A stretch of DNA of 64,000 nt from JAHJDR01 sp964609965 (GTDB taxonomy: Bacteria > UBA10199 > JADGCS01), in assembly GCA_964609965.1 (NCBI GenBank), contig CAZSTS010000007.1, positions 1 through 64,000 of the forward strand, written 5' to 3'. The notes below the pieces were generated by a model. It had not been told where the DNA came from, made no database searches, and was given only the letters and a program-made list of their open reading frames with translations. Made by a program: the position numbers and the translations under genes. Of the stretch, positions 59,354 to 64,000 are shown piece by piece. Each line of letters begins with the position of its first letter. Positions within the stretch are counted from its first letter, which is position 1.

Positions 59354-61162
59354 TTAAAATTCAAAGTGCCTTACGACCCCAATATCTAAAACACTTCTTT
59401 CTGTTTCGGTTGTTGTTGAAGGAGCATTATTAAAATCCGATAATTCTCCAGTGATCTGTCTTTCGCTATTTTGTTTATAGGAAATCATCATTCCCCATTT
59501 TCCATAATCAATTAGCATTTGAGCTCCCCACCACGGGCTTGTGGGAAAGTTTAAATTTTTCATGATAACTTCTTCACTGCCGGATCTCATGGCAGAAGAC
59601 GCTGGGGCTATGATTTGTTGTAAGCCAAGAATAGGTCCCAAAGAAACGGCAGTGTCTTCTTTGTTCATGCATAAATGGGCAAAAAGGCCTTCATCAAAAC
59701 TAAAGGCAAAGGCAGATGTACCTTGTCTTTTTTGCCTAAAACCTCCGACAGAAAAGTTGCCACCCAGTCGGGCTGACAAAGTTTTGTAAAGGGGAATGTC
59801 AAAATAAGGTCCCACTAAAGCTGTAAAAGAAGGTCCTTCAAGAATATTCCCATTGCTGAGTTGTGATTGAACATATCCTGCTTGAACACCGAAGTAAGAC
59901 GTTAGGTTTCTTTCTTGGTTTGTGGCAGATTCTGTTTGCTCAAGTTCTTCTGCTTGGACAGAAGGTTCAGGTGTGGTTTCAATTAGATCGATAATTTCAT
60001 AAATCTGCTCATCATAGCCAGTAGGGCCCATGGCATTGACTTGAAAATCTTGTGATGGTTTTTTCTTGGCTCTGAAGCCTGTTGCAGCGAGTGAATATGA
60101 ATCGTGAATTGGTTCAGCCGTGCCTGGCACAGTTCTGACTAAATCAGGCAAAAGACCTTTAAAGCTTCCCGTTTCTTCTAGCTGCTTATTAGCATACGCA
60201 ATGGCATCTCTTTCAAATGGAGCAAAAGGCATAAAGGAGGGTGTGAGAGTGTAAGAACTATTTTCTGGAACAGCGATGACAACTAAACCAAAATTTGAGG
60301 AGATATCGTTAAGAGCTTCTATAGCCTGAGTTTCTTGGCTTTTTGTTGGATTGCTTGCGAGCATGAGGCGCAATCTTTCATATTGAGCTGTGATATTACC
60401 TATGACGCGGGCTGCTTGAGAACCTAGGTGATGCGCTTCGGCGGAAACTGTCGCTTCTTCACCAAGCCCAAGAATGACTTGATAAGCGGCTTCAACTCCA
60501 TTCCAAGCATTTCTCTTAGAAAGTCTTCTCATTTCTTCTAATTGTTGTATGTATTTTCCTTCATTAACAGAAGGCTCAGCGACTTCTTCTAGAGTTGGTT
60601 GGATCTTAAACCCATCATTGATGTTTCCATCGATACGAAAAGCTAAAAAGGGATGATTTGGACTTCCTGTAAGGTTGAGTTGAAAGGGTCCAAAGGGCTC
60701 TCCACTTGTTCCGATAAGCCTAATTTCACGACCCTCTACCACAATGATTTCGGATACGTCTTCAAAGACAGAATCAGCTATAGCAAAAGGAAAGCCTGTT
60801 GCTTCGGCTTGGCTGTATTCAGGAACTTCTTCTTCTGCAGCTGGTAAAAAAAGATTTGCTTGGTAAAAATTTAAATTTTCATTGGTACAAAGGTCTTCAC
60901 CCAATTCAGGGGGATTGGGAAGCCAAGCAGAACAGAGTTCGTGTTTTGGTCCTGAGCTCTCTTCATCAACGGTGATGGTAATGAATGAATATTGTTCAGA
61001 ACAAGAGATAACTTTTAGTTTAATATATTCACGTCCATTTTGTCTGGGAGAAGGTGGAAAACTTGTTTCTATTGGCTCAAAAGTCTGCCTTTCCATTTCA
61101 ACAGGAGGGTATTCTGTGCAAAACTGAGAATGATTTATTGCATGGGCGGCCGCATCTGTCAT
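59354..61162 (-). CDS. Hypothetical protein with C-terminal outer-membrane beta-barrel
   Basis: A 602-residue protein, first of the surface operon. The last 190 residues (from LTSYFGVQAGYVQSQL to the terminal VVRHFEF) look like an OmpA-like or similar eight- to ten-stranded barrel ending in Phe. The first 400 residues are a soluble domain with Glu-rich stretches, family unknown. The N-terminus (MTDAAAHAINHSQFC) is not a signal peptide, and an in-frame TGA 24 bases upstream with no other start between blocks an extension. Export is therefore unexplained: possible start error, frameshift, or gene decay. Confidence 0.75.
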   Translation of the reverse strand: MTDAAAHAINHSQFCTEYPPVEMERQTFEPIETSFPPSPRQNGREYIKLKVISCSEQYSFITITVDEESSGPKHELCSAWLPNPPELGEDLCTNENLNFYQANLFLPAAEEEVPEYSQAEATGFPFAIADSVFEDVSEIIVVEGREIRLIGTSGEPFGPFQLNLTGSPNHPFLAFRIDGNINDGFKIQPTLEEVAEPSVNEGKYIQQLEEMRRLSKRNAWNGVEAAYQVILGLGEEATVSAEAHHLGSQAARVIGNITAQYERLRLMLASNPTKSQETQAIEALNDISSNFGLVVIAVPENSSYTLTPSFMPFAPFERDAIAYANKQLEETGSFKGLLPDLVRTVPGTAEPIHDSYSLAATGFRAKKKPSQDFQVNAMGPTGYDEQIYEIIDLIETTPEPSVQAEELEQTESATNQERNLTSYFGVQAGYVQSQLSNGNILEGPSFTALVGPYFDIPLYKTLSARLGGNFSVGGFRQKRQGTSAFAFSFDEGLFAHLCMNKEDTAVSLGPILGLQQIIAPASSAMRSGSEEVIMKNLNFPTSPWWGAQMLIDYGKWGMMISYKQNSERQITGELSDFNNAPSTTTETERSVLDIGVVRHFEF

Positions 61163-61267
61163 TACCCTAAACCTGTTCCTCTCTCTTCACGTCACATGCG
61201 TGCCCAACGCATAAACTTATCTAATAGTCTTCTTATCGTTCGCTGCAATATATTAGTTGTGATTTTT

Positions 61268-61294
61268 TTAAAAAAATGGACACATTTGTGTCCA
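61268..61294 (-). terminator. Terminator after the nucleosidase gene
   Basis: On the minus strand GGACAC/GTGTCC with a four-base loop is followed by seven T. The stem is identical to that of the rsfS terminator at 2506-2533, with a different loop. Confidence 0.75.
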
Positions 61295-61299
61295 GTGTT

Positions 61300-61426
61300 G
61301 GTCAAAGGTTGAAAGTCAAAGGTCAAAAATGTGATGAGGGATGAGTGATGAGAAAGCGAAGATATGAGGTTGCGAGGTTGCGAAGGACGACGAGTCACGA
61401 AGTACGAGGAACGCTAGACGCTAGAG
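61300..61426. repeat. Cluster of heptamer and octamer arrays
   Basis: Four distinct arrays sit side by side: GGTCAAA-type (61300-61327), GATGAGG-type (61333-61353), two GGTTGCGA octamers (61368-61383), and ACG-centred heptamers such as TCACGAA, GTACGAG and AGACGCT (61388-61422). The cluster reaches the last codons of the nucleosidase gene. Confidence 0.8.
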
Positions 61427-62152
61427 GCTCAAATACCATCTAATAACTTGTTTCAAATTCTGGCAAATGCGTTGATGGCGCTTTTGAAGAGAGGGGAGTT
61501 TGAGAATGAGGTTTGGTGATTTGACGAGGTTGGCAACAAGCTTTCCTGCTTTGAGATCGCCTTTTTTATCATAAGGGGTTCCAAGATTTTCGATATCGTC
61601 TTCCAGACTATCGAAAATAGCGCGAACAGAAAGGTAGTCTATGCCTTGTTCACGACAGATCTTAGCCATCACAAAAGATTCCATGTCAACAGCTTGAGCG
61701 TGATACTTTTTTGAGGCTTCAGCCTTCTCATCTTTGTTTATCAAAGCTGTTTGCACGCTGAGAAGTCTCCCAAAATGAAAGCAAAGATCAGATTTTTTGA
61801 GGAAATTTGTCAATTCACTAGATAAGTTTGAATTGATAGAGATTTCTTCATCCTCATATATATAATGATGAGCTACAAAAAGGTCTTCTGCCATAATTCC
61901 TGTACGCAAACCTCCTGAAGAGCCAAAATGGAGAATAGATTTAGGTGTGTAATCATTTAATACTTGATTCAAGGATGATGCCGCCTTTTCTAGTCCAGAT
62001 CCTGTTTGGATCAGAGCGGTGGAAGGAATTTCTTTGATATGAAAGAGCTGAGCATGCTTCTTGTCGCATTCAAAATTTAAATCCTGCTTAAGAAAAGACC
62101 ATTCAGGTTTTAGGGCTGCGATAAGGAGTTTGTTTAGGTGTTGTTTTTGCAT
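61421..62152 (-). CDS. Nucleoside phosphorylase/nucleosidase-superfamily protein
   Basis: A 243-residue member of the PNP/UDP phosphorylase superfamily. FGSSGGLRTGIMAEDLFVAHH gives the glycine-rich region, and AVDMESFVMAKICREQGIDYLSVRAIFDS gives the purine/ribose-binding Met-Glu. The latter pattern is seen in MTA/SAH nucleosidases, futalosine hydrolase (MqnB) and HpnG-like hopanoid enzymes, and the sequence does not decide among them. The MqnA/MqnD-family gene at 45947 makes futalosine hydrolase attractive but unproven. No ribosome binding site is visible; heptamer arrays adjoin both ends. Confidence 0.78.
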   Translation of the reverse strand: MQKQHLNKLLIAALKPEWSFLKQDLNFECDKKHAQLFHIKEIPSTALIQTGSGLEKAASSLNQVLNDYTPKSILHFGSSGGLRTGIMAEDLFVAHHYIYEDEEISINSNLSSELTNFLKKSDLCFHFGRLLSVQTALINKDEKAEASKKYHAQAVDMESFVMAKICREQGIDYLSVRAIFDSLEDDIENLGTPYDKKGDLKAGKLVANLVKSPNLILKLPSLQKRHQRICQNLKQVIRWYLSL

Positions 62153-62160
62153 AAAATAAA

Positions 62161-62216
62161 TTTCAGACTACAAGTCTCAGGTTACAGGTTACAGGTCAAA
62201 GGTCAAAAGTCAAAGG
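62161..62216. repeat. Mixed heptamer array of eight units
   Basis: Period-7 units in one array: TTTCAGA, CTACAAG, TCTCAGG, two TTACAGG, TCAAAGG, TCAAAAG, TCAAAGG. It combines in one place the unit types of the arrays at 8164, 39494, 52793 and 61300, showing that they belong to one superfamily. Confidence 0.92.
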
Positions 62217-62358
62217 TTGGAAAAGAAAAGGCTAAGAAAACGAACAAAAATTATAAAACAATAACAAAGGCTTACATGTCTAATCCATCTGCGTCCCTTG
62301 ATGTTTTTTTCGATTATTCTTAGCAACTTTTCCTTTGAAAAGGCGATAATCAAGCTAT

Positions 62359-62428
62359 GGGCGAGTTTTACGAGCCCAAATAAGCGCGATAGTATATATA
62401 AAACACAAGGCGAAAAAATGGAGCCTTA
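62359..62428. repeat. GA-tandem hairpin element, copy 3
   Basis: GGGC-GA-GT-TTT-AC-GA-GCCC (62359-62377) is a stem with opposed GA/GA mismatches, then AAATAAGCGCGATAGTA and an AT-rich stretch with GCGAA and TGGAGCC. The hairpin matches 48135-48178 (reverse complement), and the right part matches 53911-53957. Confidence 0.65.
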
Positions 62429-62504
62429 TGTCTTTGTTATCATAATCGTTGATTTTCAATAAACAATCATCTTAAGTTAATTTTTTAATGGGGTAATAAC
62501 CAAC

Positions 62505-64000
62505 ATGCACAAAGAATCATCATCTCAGGCTAAATATGTCCTCACTGTTTGTCTCACACTTGTATTTTGTGTGATTTCGTTTTGTTTTTGGCTGCCAGAA
62601 CACATTGGTAAAAAGGCCGAAGTTGTTTTTAATCCCCTCATGCATAAAATCAAAGTTGCTGAGAAGGCAGATGATACAGCTGTTACCGAAGATCTTATCC
62701 AATATATTAATAGCGATCAGTTTGCAGACAATTCCGAAACAGACGCGTTAAACGAGGAAGATCTCGCGAGCCATTTCGAAATTATACACGATGACTTTAT
62801 ATCCTCTGCCGACAAAATATTGAAAAGTAGATTTAGGCTCCCTGATCTTAAAACAGACCCATCAAGAGATGCTAGTTTTGTTGTTTCCGAAGGGCTCAAA
62901 GATGTCGTTAATTTTTGGACTCACATTTTTGGTGTCTATAACAAAGACCATATGGTTTTTTATAATGGAGATTATGTAGGGATTGTTTATTCAGTTCTTG
63001 ATTTTAGTGATTTAGCTGACGGTGTGAAAGGGGCTAGCTCAGTAAAAAGAAAAATGGTTAAGCAAGAGCGCAGAAGGCTTGTTAAAATTCTCAAAAAATT
63101 AGCTAAACGATTTAAGGAGGCTAAAAAACGTAGTACAGATCAAAAAGTCACCATTTCATTATCTAAATTAAATAAAGAAGAAAAGAGAATCGCCAAACTT
63201 CTCATGAAAGAATCTGATCATATTCGATTGACCGAAAAAGGACTTATTAAAGGGTTCTCTTATCGTAAAGGATTTTCTCATCGTATCAAAGAAGCAATTA
63301 AAGTCTCAGGAAAATACATGGATGAGATGAAAAGAATTTTTCGTGAGCGCGGCCTTCCCGATGAATTAACAGTTATTCCTTTTATTGAATCAGCTTTTAA
63401 TCTTAGTGCTTATTCTCATGCTGGTGCAGCAGGTGTTTGGCAGTTTATTGCACCAACAGGCAAGCGGTACTTAAAAATCGATAAGTACGCAGATGAACGT
63501 TATGATCCTATTTTAGCAACATATGCTTCTGCCACACATCTTACAAATGAGTTTGAGTTATTAGGAACGTGGCCTCTGACTATTAACGCTTACAATGCAG
63601 GCCCCGGGCGCTTACAAAAGGCGGTCAAAAAATTAAAAACAACAGATATTGCCACGATAATAAAAAAATACAGCGGTGGTGGGTATGGTTTTGATTCACG
63701 TAACTATTACCCAGAGTTTTTGGCAATCTTAGATGTTTATGAAAACCAAGAATATTATTTTAATGACATTGAACTCTTAGAGCCAGAAGAATATGTGTAT
63801 TTAGCTTTGCCGAGCCCCATGAATGTAAAAGAGCTTTCTCGGTTAGCAGGCATTGATATTCAAGATCTAGCAGAAATGAACTTGGCTTTAAAACCAGCTG
63901 TGCTTCAAGGTTCCACAGAGCTTCCAAAAGGGTATCTTTTAAAGCTAGAACCAAAATCAAAAGAAAATGTTTTGCTTGCTATGCAAGAACTCTTTGATGA
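62505..64000 (+). CDS. MltD-like lytic transglycosylase, 3' end cut by the window
   Basis: An open frame of at least 498 codons runs off the window. MHKESSSQ is followed by a membrane helix or signal anchor (about residues 11-29). A charged region (30-260) precedes the SLT domain, with RGLPDELTVIPFIESAFN (the catalytic Glu follows PFI), SHAGAAGVWQF and AYNAGPGRL. This layout is that of membrane-bound lytic transglycosylase D, which cuts glycan strands to 1,6-anhydro products. LysM domains are expected downstream; the start of one may be at LPSPMNVKELSRLAGI near residue 440. Confidence 0.93.
   Translation, partial: MHKESSSQAKYVLTVCLTLVFCVISFCFWLPEHIGKKAEVVFNPLMHKIKVAEKADDTAVTEDLIQYINSDQFADNSETDALNEEDLASHFEIIHDDFISSADKILKSRFRLPDLKTDPSRDASFVVSEGLKDVVNFWTHIFGVYNKDHMVFYNGDYVGIVYSVLDFSDLADGVKGASSVKRKMVKQERRRLVKILKKLAKRFKEAKKRSTDQKVTISLSKLNKEEKRIAKLLMKESDHIRLTEKGLIKGFSYRKGFSHRIKEAIKVSGKYMDEMKRIFRERGLPDELTVIPFIESAFNLSAYSHAGAAGVWQFIAPTGKRYLKIDKYADERYDPILATYASATHLTNEFELLGTWPLTINAYNAGPGRLQKAVKKLKTTDIATIIKKYSGGGYGFDSRNYYPEFLAILDVYENQEYYFNDIELLEPEEYVYLALPSPMNVKELSRLAGIDIQDLAEMNLALKPAVLQGSTELPKGYLLKLEPKSKENVLLAMQELFD

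Larger units (their letters stand above)
62153..62504. other. Repeat-rich intergenic region between the nucleosidase and MltD-like genes
   Basis: The gene-free stretch holds an eight-unit heptamer array (62161-62216) and a GA-tandem hairpin element (62359-62428). The remaining AT-rich part presumably has the promoter of the lytic transglycosylase; I cannot place it precisely. Confidence 0.6.

Overview
The window reads as chromosomal DNA of an AT-rich, Gram-negative bacterium. Evidence for an outer membrane includes a LolA-type lipoprotein carrier, an outer-membrane porin, lipoproteins with clear lipoboxes, FtsQ/FtsL, and a MurE carrying the DNPR motif of meso-diaminopimelate enzymes. MopE-type DCDD repeats and a Cys-TM-Arg C-terminal tail point to a deltaproteobacterial-grade lineage (Myxococcota, Bdellovibrionota, Desulfobacterota or a related uncultured group). 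That placement is inference; no rRNA gene is present to test it.

Layout: 1-7.2 kb holds a large HExxH protein, then the block rplU-rpmA / obg-proB-proA / rsfS read leftwards. 7.7-8.8 kb holds a lipoprotein and an IscR-like Rrf2 regulator on the plus strand. 8.8-29.7 kb is a nearly complete division and cell wall (dcw) cluster on the minus strand: mraZ, a STAS-domain gene, rsmH, ftsL, ftsI (with PASTA), murE, murF, mraY, murD, ftsW, murG, murC, murB, ftsQ, ftsA, ftsZ, ftsK. 30.3-35.4 kb is more accessory: an OFA-type MFS transporter, a DUF4143-type ATPase between two copies of a terminator half, a degenerate receiver-like protein, a LysR regulator and a small lipoprotein. 35.6-54 kb is housekeeping: hemL, rmuC, an isochorismatase-like hydrolase, a porin, a TauE-like permease, cysK-cysE, guaB, an MqnA/MqnD-family protein, an exonuclease-like protein, a 49-residue small protein, a CPBP protease, dacB, lolA, hisC, rpe and fmt. 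54-64 kb holds a NYN-domain protein, a three-gene surface operon (beta-barrel protein, MopE/FG-GAP lipoprotein, MopE protein with a MYXO-CTERM-like tail), a nucleosidase and the start of an MltD-like lytic transglycosylase.

The most striking feature is between the genes. Many intergenic spaces carry degenerate tandem arrays with a strict period of 7 bases, or in a second class 8 bases. Their units drift within an array yet recur in distant arrays. Some arrays supply Shine-Dalgarno sequence to the next gene, and some run into coding sequence, so that the N-termini of two proteins and the C-terminus of another are repeat-encoded. They coexist with several hairpin families: a 116-base imperfect palindrome, a GGC-GA/GA-GCC hairpin element seen three times, and G/C-rich palindromes. 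They resemble in kind the heptanucleotide STRR repeats described in cyanobacteria, but no function is evident.

I saw no rRNA, tRNA, CRISPR array, transposase or prophage gene. Start codons were moved from the longest reading frame in rsfS, cysK, guaB, the TauE-like gene, the exonuclease-like gene and the NYN gene, on the basis of family N-termini, ribosome binding sites or repeat overlap.
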